From positions 17,552,515-17,616,514 of the forward strand of contig JAMXIF010001195.1 in NCBI GenBank assembly GCA_028583685.1: a stretch of DNA of 64,000 bases, written 5' to 3'. Both the position numbers and the translations under genes were made by a program. Positions 12,001-26,248 of the stretch are shown here, one piece after another. Origin of the DNA: Petaurus breviceps papuanus. Taxonomy: Eukaryota; Chordata; Mammalia; Diprotodontia; Petauridae. The notes below the pieces were generated by a model, which searched no databases, was not told the DNA's origin, and saw only the letters and a list, made by a program, of their open reading frames with translations. Within the stretch, counting starts at the first letter, position 1, and each line of letters opens with the position of its first letter.

Positions 12001-15000
12001 TTTTAAACCTTTCCATCTCCTGAAACTAGCTCAGTGTGTTGCCAGGTTGGACACTTAAATATTTGTAGAATTGAATTTTGTTGACTTTCAAATATATTTG
12101 TCAGCGATAGCATTTGCTCCTTTTTATAATTTTGAAAATGTAACCCTCTTTTATAGTAATAAAGGAATCTTTTAATAATAAACTAAAATTGGCACTAATT
12201 TTTATTCTGTACATTTTCCTGTAATGAGAATTAATTCAAATGGGACTCTGACTTGCCATGGTTAATTCTTCTGGAATAAATGGTTTAACTTTTTTTAACT
12301 GTCGAAAGTAATCCACTTGAGAATTTCATTTGCCTGTGCTGGAGTAATATAGATTTGCTGAAATTACTTTCGCAGAGGGTGGTAAGAGAGGTTATTAGTT
12401 CCCTACCAAGAGAGCAGCATTGTTGTATTAGGACTGTAGAGACACAATGGGACATATTGTAGTGCATTTCTTAATTGATAAATCTGTGTTGGCAATTTAA
12501 TTTCATTAAGAGTAGAAGATTAATCACAATCATTAATGCTTTGTAATATTCCAGGTCAGGAAAGTCCATTCTGTTCACTTGAATTTTACCATCATTATTC
12601 AGCTCCTGCATGTATTTTGGGGACACCTGGAAAGGCAGATATGGTTGGCTAGAGTGGGCGAGTGAGTTTTCTTTTTAGTGTGGAGAATTTTAAAATTTAT
12701 AGTTATCTCGATTTTCTTTCTAGAAACAAAAACGTTCCGGTGAATCACAGAGACTTCTGGTATGCGACCTATACACTCTATAGTGTATCCGAAAAGACAG
12801 AGAATGAGGAGAAAATGAGCGATAATGCCAGCGCCAGTTCTGGCAGTGACCAGGCTCCCTCCAGCAGGCAGCACACCATGGTGTCCTTCCTCAAACCCGT
12901 CTTAAAGCAGATTATAATGGCTGGGAAGTCCATGCAGTTACTGAAGAACCTGCAGTGCGCAGATAGCTGCCCACACCAAGCTGCTTCAAGAGGTGAAAAT
13001 GCTTGCTTTTCGTTGCTGTACTTAGCCTTAGAGTCCTAGTTAAGACTTTGCTGCACGTGAACTACTCACTGTTTAGAATCTAAATTGTCCTATTATACAT
13101 GATTGACTTGCCTTTTAAAAATAACCAAGACTACCAGGGGTATATCACCCCTGACAAATGAGGAAGTTATGCCCATGTTGATGGTTCTAGGAAGATTTTA
13201 AATGCTTTGTTTAAAGGCCGCAGTCTTCATTAGGAGCTTTTAGCACAGTGTTTGAATAAGCAAAATGATCAGTTGTGCATGTACTGTATTCATTCTCGTC
13301 CCCAAGGCATTTTTTTAAACAGCCCCCTAGAAAGCTCTTAATGAGGTCAGCTAAATAAAGCCTTGCATTGAAAACAGTCGTATTTACACGGGCAGAATGT
13401 AGAAGTGACTGCTGTTGATGCCCATTGATCCTGACAGCTACATCTTACAGGTACACTTAGACCTTCTAGTGGATTTTGAGACATTTGTCGCAGTCTGGCT
13501 GTTGATACAATTTAAACAGTGCAAAAGAAAACAACTTCAAGCATCGGAATAACACAATTGGCTCTTAAGTGTAGACATGGATTTTATTCTTCATTTTAAG
13601 TCATTCTAACAACAAACTTTTTGTTGCTTGCATTTTAACTTTCTTTCAACTCAGAGAAATACTTCTTTTCTAAGTAATAGGTCCTTATTATGAAATATGG
13701 CAGCTCCCCTAGGGAGACAAGCCATCTTCCTGCAGGCCCTTCTCAGAGTGCTCTGCAGTCCCCATAGGCAGGCTCATTATCTAGGACAATTGTCTGGAGT
13801 AATTTTTGCAGACAAAAGTACGACTCCTTGAATGTTAACACAGTATTATACGTTGTGGTCATTTTACCACTGTAAATACATACAGCTTTTGGGAGTTATG
13901 CTTATGTTGATGGTGGCACTTTAGAATGGTTCTCTGCTTTTGTAGAGAGAGGTACAAAGAAAATCTATTCAGAACAAAGCAGCTTATATTTTGTTACAGT
14001 TACACAAAACCTATTACTACCATCCATAGGCCTTGATAATGATATAAACAGTTCTTCCTCACATTTAAAGAAAAGTGCCTTTACTTTTAGGCCAGTGTTA
14101 ACGTGAAATTACTTACTTGGGCATGAATTGATCAGCTTTACTTACCAGGGCAAATTATAATCCTAAATAATTTTCCTTTGCGCTTCAGATGCAGAAAGAA
14201 AAAGCTTGTATACCCTGTTTCTTGAGTCTGTGCAGTCCCGACTTCGGCATGGGGAAGATTCCTTTACAGATGTCATCACTGAAGAACAGGCTACCAAGGA
14301 GAGTTTGATTAAGATACAGTCTATAGCAGAGAGACACCTGGAACTGGATGATGTTCATGATCCCTTGCTGGCCATTAACTTTGCAAGGTAATACAAACTT
14401 GTCAGATTTGTGACCATGGAAGACCCAGAGTCTGCAGCGTCTAGTAACTGGTCAGGCAAAGCTTTTTCTTTTAAAAAACAGTGACAACAAAATGCACAAA
14501 TCTTTTTGTTTAAAGAACATGAGAGAATGGAATTTTCAGCAGCATTATTTGGTATTTTTGTTACTTCATGTAAGGTTTGCTATGATGCATTAATTGACAC
14601 TTAGCACATTGATGTAGATTTGTTGCTTTATTTTTTCTCTGGCACCTGAAGAAAATATTTCAGAAAAGGGAATTTTCAGAAGGCTTTGGTCCTGGACAAA
14701 TGTTATGTGACATATTAAATCATATTCTTTCACTGGGTAAAATTTAGCTTGAAAGTATGGCACTTTTAAAAACTTGTAACTTAGGGGCGGCCAGGTGGCG
14801 CAGTGAGTAAGAGCGCCGGCCCCGGAATCAGGAGACCTGGGATTGGTTCTGGCCTCACATACTTAGCACCCACACAAAGTAACTGGCCGTGTAACCTTGG
14901 GCAAGTTACTTAACCTCCACTGCTTTAAAAAAAAAAAACTTTTAACTTTCTAGGGCTACTCTAATGTAATTGCCATAGTGTGCTAGAGTTGTTATTCACT

Positions 15001-18000
15001 AAATCATGCCCTAGTAGCTCAGAAGATTTAAAACTTCTAAAGATGTCAAAATTTAACAGCAATAGGGATGTGGGATAATAAATCTTCACATACTAAAGTA
15101 CTATTTTTATGGTATGACTTTTGCTGCTTTTTGGTTGTTTGATACTTCTAAGAAGGATAAGTGAGTGTAAAAATGAGTCTGTGTGTTTGAGTCTAAATAA
15201 TCCAGTTGCTTACAGCAATAAAAAAGTCTAGATTACTATTTTTATTTTGAAGGTTATATTTGGAGCAGAGTGACTTTCATGAAAAGTTCACTTGTGATGA
15301 TATTTGTATGGATAGATCATCTGAATCTGTGACATGCCAGACTTTTGAACTAACCCTGAGATCCTGCCTGTATCCTCATATTGATAAGCAGTATCTGAAG
15401 TGCTGTGGAAATCTAATGCAGACTTTAAAGAAAGATTACAAGTAAGATGGGAAATGAATTTATAATAAAAAATGATTGATTGTTTATTGTATTTTAAGAA
15501 CAGTTCAAGAAGTGTGATTGCAGGGACTTATTTTCCAAATTTTAAGTTCATTTTAAAATTGTTGTGTTTAGAACAATTTGCCTTTCAATACAGTATTTAG
15601 TATATTCTGATTATAATCAAATAATGCAAAAAATTTTATTTAATTAACTATTTAACTTGATGTGGTATATTGAGGACAAAATTTTTCATGCTTCCAGTCT
15701 TGTGAACTCAAGATGTTGCTATAAGTTGTTTTTTTGTCCCTGTTTTTTCCATTTAGATTGGTTGAATATCTCCAGGCCATGAGAAACTTTTTTCTACTTG
15801 AAGCCGGAGACACCATGTATGACTTTTACACCTCCATTTTTGATAAAATAAGAGAAAAGGAAACCTGGCAGAATGTTTCCTTTCTTAACGTTCAGCTCCA
15901 GGAAGCAGTTGGACAGCGTTATACAGAAGATAGTTCACGGTAAGGTTTGGGAGGTTTCATGATAACACAGTCATGAAAGAATACCATGCCATGAATATGT
16001 GCTTCTAGGTGGCGCAGTGAGCAGAGCGCCGGCCCTGGAGTCAGGAGGACCTGAGTTCCGATCCAGCCTCAGACACTTAGCACGCATGCACACACACACA
16101 AACTAGCCGTGTGACCTTGGGCAAGTCACTTAATCCCAACTGCCCTCCAAAAAAAAAAGCGAAAGAATACCATGCTATGAACTTTCCTTTACCTTGCAAT
16201 TTGGAACAAGATGTGTCAGTGTGTATTTTAAGAGCACGATACAATTGAGACCTCCTGAGTTGTCTTGGTAGGTTTGCTCTCTCTTCTTCCTCCTTCCTTC
16301 CCCCCTGATCTCTTGTTCCCCTTTACTACTCTCTTTCCCCTCTCCTTGCCTTCTTCCCATACAATGTATAATTTTAGAGAATTGCCAAGAGCAGTGGGAG
16401 ATTAAATCATTTTCCCAGTGTCAGAGAGCCAGTATTTCTCAGTGTGTCATAGGTGGAACTTGAATCTAGGCCTTGACTTGACTCGGGGGGGGGGGGTGTG
16501 CACGTGTGTTGTATCACACATACAGATATATGTTATGGAAGATGAGTTCTGGCTAATGACTTGGGAATAATTAACATATACAGATTATGTTGCTGAATTC
16601 GAGAATACATCTTTAAGGACTTATATTTTATTTGAATTATCAGTGAATAAAAGTTCTGCTGAGTTGCGTTCTGGTGTGAAATGCAAGACTTTTAAATTCA
16701 CATATATTTATGAAATATATGTAACTTCATATATTTAATCCAAAGAAGAGAAGACTTAGTGGGTGACATGATTTTGTTGTTCAGTCATGTTCAACTCTTT
16801 GTGACCCCATTTTTTTTTGTGGGAGAGGGTTTCTTGGCAAAGATACTGGAATGGTTTGCCATTTCCTTCTCCAGTTCATTTTTCATATGAGGAAACTGAG
16901 GCAAACAGGAATAAGTGACTTGCCCAGGGTTACACAGCTAGTAAGTGTCTGAGGCCAGATTTGAACTCAGGAGGATGAGTCTTCCTGACTCCAGGTGTAG
17001 CATTCTAACCACTGATCTATCTAGTTGTAGAGGAGGAAATAGACTTATTCTATACAGTTGCAAGAAAAATTAGGAACAGAGTTACAAAGGTAGTTACAAG
17101 GAAGCATATTTTGGCAGAGTGTAAAAAAGAACTTTCTGTTAGAACTGTCCAAAAATGGAATGGGCCACAATATGCTACAATGAGCTTACTGTCACCAAAA
17201 GTGTTTAAGCATAGACTGATTGATTGACTAGCTCTTAGAGTTTTAGGAGACATTCCTGCATGAGATGTAGCTAGATCTCTAAGGCTGTCTTTGTCTCCAG
17301 TATACTATGATTCTTTTAATTCTCTATAGAGACATGTGAACCATTCTATTATCATTGATGGATTCTGTAATTCTTTCCTTCTGTGGGGATTAGCTGGAGT
17401 TTGTATTTAATACTTTTTAGTAATGATAGAACCGTAAAATTCTACAAACACACTCAGGTGTCTCCCATCCTTAAAAAAATCCACACTTGGGTGGCTAGGG
17501 TGGCGCAGTGAGTAAAAGCGCCGGCCCGGGATCAGGAGGACCCGAGTTTGGTTTTGGCCTTAGACACTTAACATCCACACAAAAAAACTAGCCGTGTAAC
17601 CTTGGGCAAGTTACTTAACCCCAATTGCCCTCCAAAAGGCAAAAAAAAAAATCCACACTAGACCCTGCTTTCCTCTCAAGCTGTCTCATATATCTCCCCT
17701 TTATTCAAAACCAAATTCCTGGAAAAAATTTATTTGTACTTGATGCTTCCACATTTCAGTTAATTCACTTCTCAAGCCCTTGCAGTCTGTCTTCCAGTGA
17801 CCTTTCCAGATTTACAAATGGTATCTTACTGGTCAAATTTGATGGTCTTTTATCAGTCTTTATCCATCTTGATCTTTCTGCAGCATTTGACACGACTGAT
17901 CACCATCTTGTTCTAGATATTCTCTTCTCGAGTTTTCATTTATGACCACTTCTCAGTCTCCCTTTGCTGGTCCATCATCCATAACATCTTCCCTAACTGG

Positions 18001-21000
18001 GCACATTCCAAAGCTCTGTCTGGGCTTCTCTTCTTTCCTTTCATTTTCTCACTCGGTGACTGTATTATCTCCAGTGGGTTTAATGATAGTCCCTGTGTAA
18101 ATGACTCCCCAAACTGTATACACAGCTGTAGTGTTTCTCTCTCTGGAGTTCCTGTTATACATCTTCAGCTGCTTGTTGGATATTTCAAACTAGATTTCCT
18201 GGAGATATCTCAAACCCAACATGTACTTGCTGTATGACCCCAAACCTTTAACTTCTCTGTGCCTCAATTTCCTCAGTCAGTCAATAAGCATTTACTAAAT
18301 GCTTACTAGGTGCCAGACACTTTGCTAAGCACTGGGGCTGCAAAAGACAAAAAACAGTTCCTGCCCTCAAAGAGCTCATGTTTGAATAGGGGAGAAAATA
18401 TCCAAACAGCTATGTATAAAGACATATACAGGGTAAATTGGAGATAGTCTCTGAAAGAAGGCACAGTCCTTAAGATGGGCCAGGAAAGGCTTCTTACAGA
18501 AGATGGCATTCTCGCTGAGACTTGAAGAAAGCTAGAAAAACCTGGAGGGAGAGAGTCACTGTGAGGGAAGAGCGTCTGTAGATGGAGTGTCTAGTATGAG
18601 GAGCAAGGAGGCCACTCTTGTGGGCCGTACAGTTCATGGAGAAGAGTAAGGGGAAAGAATATTAGAACGGTATGAAGGGCTTCAAAAGCCAGATAGAGGA
18701 TTTTATATTTGAACCTGGAGATAGTAGAGGACCATTGAAGTTTATTGAATAAGGGGAGTGACAAGGAGGAGGTTGGGCTAGAAGACCTCTAAGGTCCCTT
18801 CTAGCTCTAAATCTTTGATCATATGTCCACAATAGAGCTCATTGACTTCTCCAGAAAACCTGTCCCTCTTCCAAACTTTCCCTCTTGTCATCAGTGGCAC
18901 CAGTAAAGTCATTCATGTTTGCAGTTTTATTCATCATCAACTTTTCACTCACATATCGAAAAGTTGCCATATTTTGTCGTTTTTATCTCTGCTTCTCTCA
19001 TATCTGTCCCTTTTACTCCATTTACACCTCTCTCACCTAGATTGTGATAGGCTTCCCTCAAATCTCTTCCTGCTCCAGTCCATGCTCACACAACTGCTGA
19101 AGTAATTTTCCTAACACACAGGTTTTCCATGTCACTCTTACTCATTAGATTTTCCTTGTTCTCTGTTGGATTAAGGATCGAATATAAATTCTCTTTTTGC
19201 TGTTACAAGTGCTTCACAATGCGGATGTTTTTACTTTAACTGTTCTTTTTGACTTTCCTAACACGTGACTCCCTATGTCCTCTTTCTTTGGCTTTGTATT
19301 GACTGCACCACACGTGCCTGGAATGTACTCTCTCATCATCCTGCCTCAGTTATCGGCTCAAACACCACTGCTACTTGACTTGTCCTCATCCCCCAGGCCT
19401 GGTGACTTCCTCCTGGAAATCACCATGTGCTGATTTTGTTTAAACCTTTATACATGTAACCGAGAGATCCCCCAACACAGTATCTGCTCTCTAGAGGCAG
19501 GAGCTGTTTCATCTTTGCTGTTTGTTACTTTATTATCCTTAGTGCCTAACACATCCTGTGTGCTTAACAAATGCTTGTTGATTTATTGATTGAGACTCGG
19601 AAATCGTAGTCCAAGCCACACCCACATCATGAGCACTATCTACAGATACCTGACAAGTGTTCATTCAGACTCTGCTTAAACACCTTAAGAAATAATCAAC
19701 TTGGTGCCTTCCTTGGGGAGCTTACACCATTTGTGGGCCTCTGTCACTGTTCAGTTTTCTTTTATAGGGATGGAATCTGTGATATGCCTATGGGAACTCC
19801 CGGGTGAGGAAACTCTCTACCAGTGGAAGTTGGCACTTTCTCTGCAGCTTCTACTAATAGAATGTTGCCCAGGGTGCTGAGAAGTTCATTGACTTGTCTA
19901 AAGTAAAAACAGGTGTCAGAGGCAGGGCTCGAACCTAAGTCTTTTGAGCTCTGAGAATAAAAATCTGCCACCATCCCCCCGCCCCCATAACTAGGACCCA
20001 TGACCAAGTCAAACATGTCTTCGGTTTGACCATCTTTAAAATGCACTAAGGTATAATGGAAAGAGATTTGGCTTTAGAAACAAAAGGCCTGGGTTCAAAT
20101 CTCTCTGATGTCAACTACTTATTTGGCCTTTTGCCAAGTCCCTTTACTTCACTGGACCTCATCTGTAAAACGAGGAGGCTGGACTGGATGGCCTCCAAGA
20201 TCGTTCCTGTTCTCTGGCTCCTCTCACTGCAGCCGAGTCTTCCACCCTTCAAGTGCAGCATATTTACTTCCTTTAATTGATGATGTTGTTGTGTCACTAA
20301 ATTATCCCATTACTTTTTCCCCTGGACACATTTCAGCTTGTTATTATTTCCTCTATGTGGCCAGAACTGGGCATAGTCTTCCAGGTTTGTTGTTGTATAC
20401 ATTTAGCTTGATGATTCTTGGTTATATATTTAATGTAATTAAGATCTCCCTTCTGGAATATTATATGAAATATTTATACAATGCTTTCTTTGATAATACA
20501 TTGAAAAAGGTATATCAGTACATGCAAAACTGAATGTTTTTATTTTTAAAGATAATTAGGATTTTATTTCCTAAAAAGATATTTTGGATAGCCATGGAAT
20601 AATGCTTTATAAACTCAAACTTTGAAATTTCTTCATTTAGCTTATCAATATCTTTTGAAAATGTTGACACAACTAAGAAGAAACTCCCTGTTCATATCTT
20701 GGATGGCCTAACATTAAGTTACAAGGTATATAATTATCTTGATTACCAAAAAATTGCTCTCTCTTACAAATCATTCAGGAGAACATACTGTTTTCCATTC
20801 ATTTTTCCTGTTCTTTTCCTAGGTTCCCTGGCCTGTGGACATTGTTATAAGTTTAGAATGCCAAAAAATTTATAATCAGGTGTTTCTTCTTCTATTGCAA
20901 ATAAAGTGGGCCAAATACAGTCTAGATGTTTTACGATTTGACGGTAAGAAATTATAGTTAATTGTCAAAAATTAAAGTATTTGGAGTATTGTCTTTGACA

Positions 21001-24000
21001 TTTCTATATGTACACAAAAACTGAGATGACACCATTTAACCAATTATTTTATACACTATGCAAAGTTGAAGATAAATTCTCTAGGACATTTAGGCAGATA
21101 TAAAACTGAAATGCTATAATTTAATTTAGAATTTAGTAAGAATACTCTTCTACCTGGGTGATGTGAATAGAGACTTTGCCAGCGTTGTTTTTTAAATGAG
21201 AAGTTAGTGTCAGTGAAATGTGAGTTTTCCTTTTGATGTGACAGTAATAATAAAGGAAGAATGGGAAACCTCTCATTATCTTCCTTTCCAAAGCCATTGA
21301 AATTTGAACCTCTTTCCCAGTCTTTCTCAAAGTATTCCTGTTTGGCACATCCTTTGAAATGTAAATAACCACTTCCCTCAGAATTTAAGACCATCTGTAA
21401 TGATAAGTATAGTGCTTTATGTAGATGAGCTTCCTACTCACTGCCTTTTTTTTCCTTTTCTAGAATTGGTTAGTACTGCAGAAAAGCCACCAATTAAAGA
21501 GGGACCATTATTTGAACACGACTCTGTTGCTCAGTGTGGACCACCAAAGGAACCCGTAAAACAGCAAATTCATCGCATGTTTCTCTTGAGAGTGAAACTC
21601 ATGCATTTTGTTAACAGCTTACATAACTACATCATGACTAGGGTATGTGGCTCTGCTGCTTTATTCCACTTCTCATTCTCACTGCCGACTTAAAAGGATT
21701 CGTTCAGCGTTTCTCATAAGAACATATGCATCCTCAAGAAATTTACATTCTAGATGGGGCACAGCATGCTTAAGTATGTAATTATAAAGTCATGTGATTG
21801 ATTTCTTAAAAAATTATAAACCCAAACGAGCATCTTCCCTTCACAAAAGCAACTTTAGGAGACTAAACACTTTTTGGAGTATTGTTATCCTTACTCAAAT
21901 CATTTTTGGAACTCACTTTGGAATTGTCTTCATAGCCTGTAAGCACATTCATTTGAGTATCTTGAAGCTTGGCAAATCTTAGTCCCTTGTTGGCAGATTT
22001 AATTTTTTAAAAGAACCCCAAACTGTTCTGTGATCAATTCTGGTGATTAGGATGGACGATCAACCTGTAAAATGGTGGGTTTAATTCAAAAAGCAAGCCC
22101 CACCATTTCTTCACCCCCTCCGCACCAAGTATGGCTACAAAGTAATAAGACTGGTTTCATTAAAAAGTAATTTTGATTTTGTGCTAATGGCATAATGACA
22201 AAGTGTTTCTGTTTGTGCAAAATATATGTCTTGAGCAACTTCCCACTGATGTCAAGAATGTTTTATGTCAAATAGCCACAAGGAAACAGTATAGAAACCC
22301 TTGAGTAATTTATTTTGTAAAGCTTTACAAATTTAAGTGTTTTCAGGATGAATTTGAAACAGAAATTGGAGAAAATAGTAAAAGATTCCATGAAAAGTAG
22401 GCAGTTTCAGGAAAGAGAAAACAAATTATCAATTTGAGGAGCTAAAGCTTCTTATTTTTCTTTTCCAAGATTCTTCATAGTACAGGTCTGGAATTTCAGC
22501 ACCAAGTGGAGGAAGCAAAGGATTTAGATCAGCTTATTAAAATTCATTATAGATATTTATCTACAATTCATGATCGATGTCTTCTGAGAGAAAAGGTACA
22601 GTATCATATAAAACTGGAGATACTTGCCTGTCAAGGCAGCACATTGTCCTGGGAATTGGTAATCAAGCAGTTTATCTGGTTTTGATAAATTATAGTTAAT
22701 GGACCACCAAGCTCCATGCTGCTGAGATGATTGTTTCTGGGAGAATGTTCTGTCCTTTTATAAAAGTTAGTTTTACTACTTATTTGTAAAAGAATAATGT
22801 AATTTATTCGGTAGAGGCATAGTTCAGAAATGTTTCCAATTGTTTGTGTTTGTAATGTTGAGCAATATTCAGTGCAGTAACACTACCTGCCAAATTTTAT
22901 ACCTAAATGATAGATGATTTATACTTATGATGGGAGATAGTGGTCTGGTGGTTAGAATGTAGTGCTGGTGACATCAGCGTCTCCCGTTTTCTGTGTCAGT
23001 GTCTCAATCTGATTCAATCTCTGGATTTTTCAGTGCCTTAGACACACAGTAAGTGCTCAGTAAATTTGATGGCGGGGTTTCACTCTCATTTCACTTAGAG
23101 TGAATACAAAATGCTCCTGTCGTCTTTGGATTGGCATTATCAAAATTCTAGCCATGAAAATGAATGGGAAGGGGCGGCCAGGTGGCTCAGTGAGTAAGAG
23201 CACCAGCTCCAGTGTCGGGATGACCTGGATCAAATCCAGGCTCAGATACTCAGCACCACACCCAGAAATAATAACTGGCCGTGTAACTTTGAGTAAGTTA
23301 CTTAACCCCAATTGCTTTAAAAAAAAAAAAAAGAAAATGAATGGGGATTTTTTGTGTTTCTAATTCCAAACAGGTGAGTTTCGTGAAGGAAGCTATAATG
23401 AAAGTCTTAAATTTGGTCCTCATGTTTGCTGATCGTTGGCAGGCTGGTTTGGGAGCCTGGAAGTAAGTAGAGGTCATTTTTAAAATTCTCCTATTTTGCA
23501 TGTTTTTAGCATTTTTAAGTTGGGTTCATTTTGTGGTACGGGTTGTTGTTTGTTTTTTTTCTTTTGAAACAATTACTTTTGGCCTTAATTCTTATTTAAA
23601 AGGAGAATTAAGTTTAATGTTTGTTCACTTAAACTAGCATCAGAGGCACCACTGCTACCTTTTCTTTTTTTAATAATTCACTAGGTTAAATGTTAGTAAG
23701 AAAAGCCTGGAAAGAATTTTTTAGAAAAAGGTTTTGTACTAACAGATGGGAATGGGTTGATCTTAAGCTATATTTCCTCATTTTATTTTGCTTCACCATA
23801 ATTAATGATTATGTGTTTGGCAAACTTGAAAAGCTGACATTAAAGAGTTTACCATTTGCTGATTCAAATTTTTTGCTTGGGTTTGGAAGACAGCTGCCTC
23901 AGGTTAAACAACAAACAAATTCAGAGAGACTGATTTTTATCTAGTTCTCTCATCGTTTCACTCTGTCTTTATTTAAGAAATGTGGTTTTTCTGCTTTGTT

Positions 24001-26194
24001 TTCTTATTTGTAAAATTAGGATAATGATCATTTTGATATTCCTCCTAAGAAACGTGAATAGTTTCATACGATTGTCAAAGAATCACAGAATTATAGAGTT
24101 ATAAAGGAACCTTAAAGATTATCTAGTCTATTTACTGACCAAAGTATGTCTGTCTGTTGTCTGCAATATTTCTCTAAGTGCTCATTCAGCCTCTGCTTGA
24201 AGACCCCCAATGACAGGAGGCTCACTTCCAAAAAATTCATTCCATATCATTTTTGGATAGCTTTGACTGTTTTGTTCCATGTGTAGAGTGAAATAGGAGA
24301 AATCTCATCCATCTCTGTATGTCACCCTTTTAAATATTTGAAGATGGTAGTAGTGTACTTCCTAAACCTCTCACTAGACGAGAGCCAGAAAATCTGAGAT
24401 TGCATTCTGGTCCCACCACGTGCTAGTGGTGTTAACCTCTATAGGTCTTGTTTTCTTCCTTTGTAAAATGAGGATAATACAGTGTCCCAAAAGTCCCTCT
24501 GTGTGTATTGTCTGTTTTCCAGGATTGTTACCAAATGAGATTGTGTCTGAAAATATTTTATAACCCTGAAATGCATTACAAATGTAAGCTTTTATCTCCA
24601 GTTACTTATTATATCTTTATTATACCTATCCATCTACACATTTATTTAATTCTTTCTGTGGTGGTTATTAGGGTAAATTAAAAAAAAAAACAGCCCTTAC
24701 CTTCAAAGACCTTACATTCTTTCAAATTATTACTAATGACTGTTAATTTTCATTGTTAGTAAGTCATCTTTTCAGGCTAAACATCCTATTTCCTTCATCA
24801 AGTTCTTTGTTATCTTGCCAATTTGGCTGTTTGTATGAGGTAAAACTTCAGCTGTGTTGATGTACATTTCTCTTATTATTTAGGATAGTTTTTCACATAC
24901 CGTGTTTCCCCAATAATAAGACCTATCCCAAAAATAAGCCCTCCCCTTACTGTGTAAGATTCCTCGAAAATAAGCCCTCCCCCGAAAATAAGCCCTATTG
25001 AGATTGCTACTGTAGTGAAGGTGATCCCCTGCGCTACACGCTACATTACGGTACCCTCTGTATGCACTGTCCCGTTCCCCCCCCGTGAAACGCACGCAGC
25101 GCTCTGAGCTGTATCCAATCAGAGCTGCAGCAGTGAGCGCGTCATCCTGTTCTTCCCCAGTGATTTGCTTATTGAATAAAGGTACATTTTTTTGTTCACA
25201 TTTACCTGTTTATTAAAATTGCTGTCAATGTTCATTAAAATAAGCCCTCCCCTGAAAATAAGCCCTCTGGTGTTATTCTGTCCCCAAAAAATAATGACAG
25301 TGTCTTATTATCGGGGAAACACGGTAGCTGTAAATCATTTCTAATTCTTCTTTTGAGAACTATTTGTTCATTTCCTTTGATCATTAATCCATTGGGGAAT
25401 GGCTCTTTAATCGACAATTTAGGTCTAGTGGGATCTCCAGATCCTCCAAACTGTTCTGCTGTCCTGTCCACATCTCTCTCTTCTTCATTTCCAGGATATC
25501 GTGAAAAATCTTTGTTAAAATCTAACTGAATTATGTCTAATGGACTTCTTAACTGTGTTAAATAAGAAGTGAAGGTAACATGGCATGAGTTGTTTTTATT
25601 CAGCCTGCACCGACTCCTGTGCTCACTCTTCTCTTTCTAAATATTCATAGACCACACCTTAAATAATCTGATCATATTACCCAGAATCCACTTTCGAGTG
25701 CCCGGGCCTGTAGTTTGAAATATCAGTCTTGTTTCCTCTTTTAAAAAATTAGGGCAAGGGGTGGCCAGGTGGCTCAGCGAGTAAGAGCACCGGCTCCAGT
25801 GTTGGGGTGACCTGGATCGAATCCTGGGCTCAGATACTCAGCACCACACCCAGAAATAACTGGCCGTGTCACCTTGAGCAAGTTACTTAACCCCGATTGC
25901 TTTAAAAAAAAAAAATTAGGGCAGTGGTTTGCCTGCTTTGAGTTTTGCAGCATTTCTGCTCTGGAGCTGTGGGGATTGTTTTTGCCACAGTTCCTCAGAG
26001 ATCAACCACAGAGGTCAAGCAGCCAAATCCACAAGTTCTTTTTGTACCCTGGATCATAGATTACCAGGAGATTCTGACGCATTGAAGGCACTTATCTTGG
26101 GTTTCAGTTTTCATTTTTTTTTTTTTTGCCTTTTGGAGGCCAGTTGGGGTTAAGTAACTTGCCCAAGGTTACACGGCTAGGTTTTTTTGTTTAT

Positions 26195-26248
<54 letters not shown>

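Noticed and set aside
20108-20533. 141-codon plus-strand frame
   Set aside because: It begins inside a MIR SINE and continues into AT-rich intron of TUBGCP5. No domain or codon bias.
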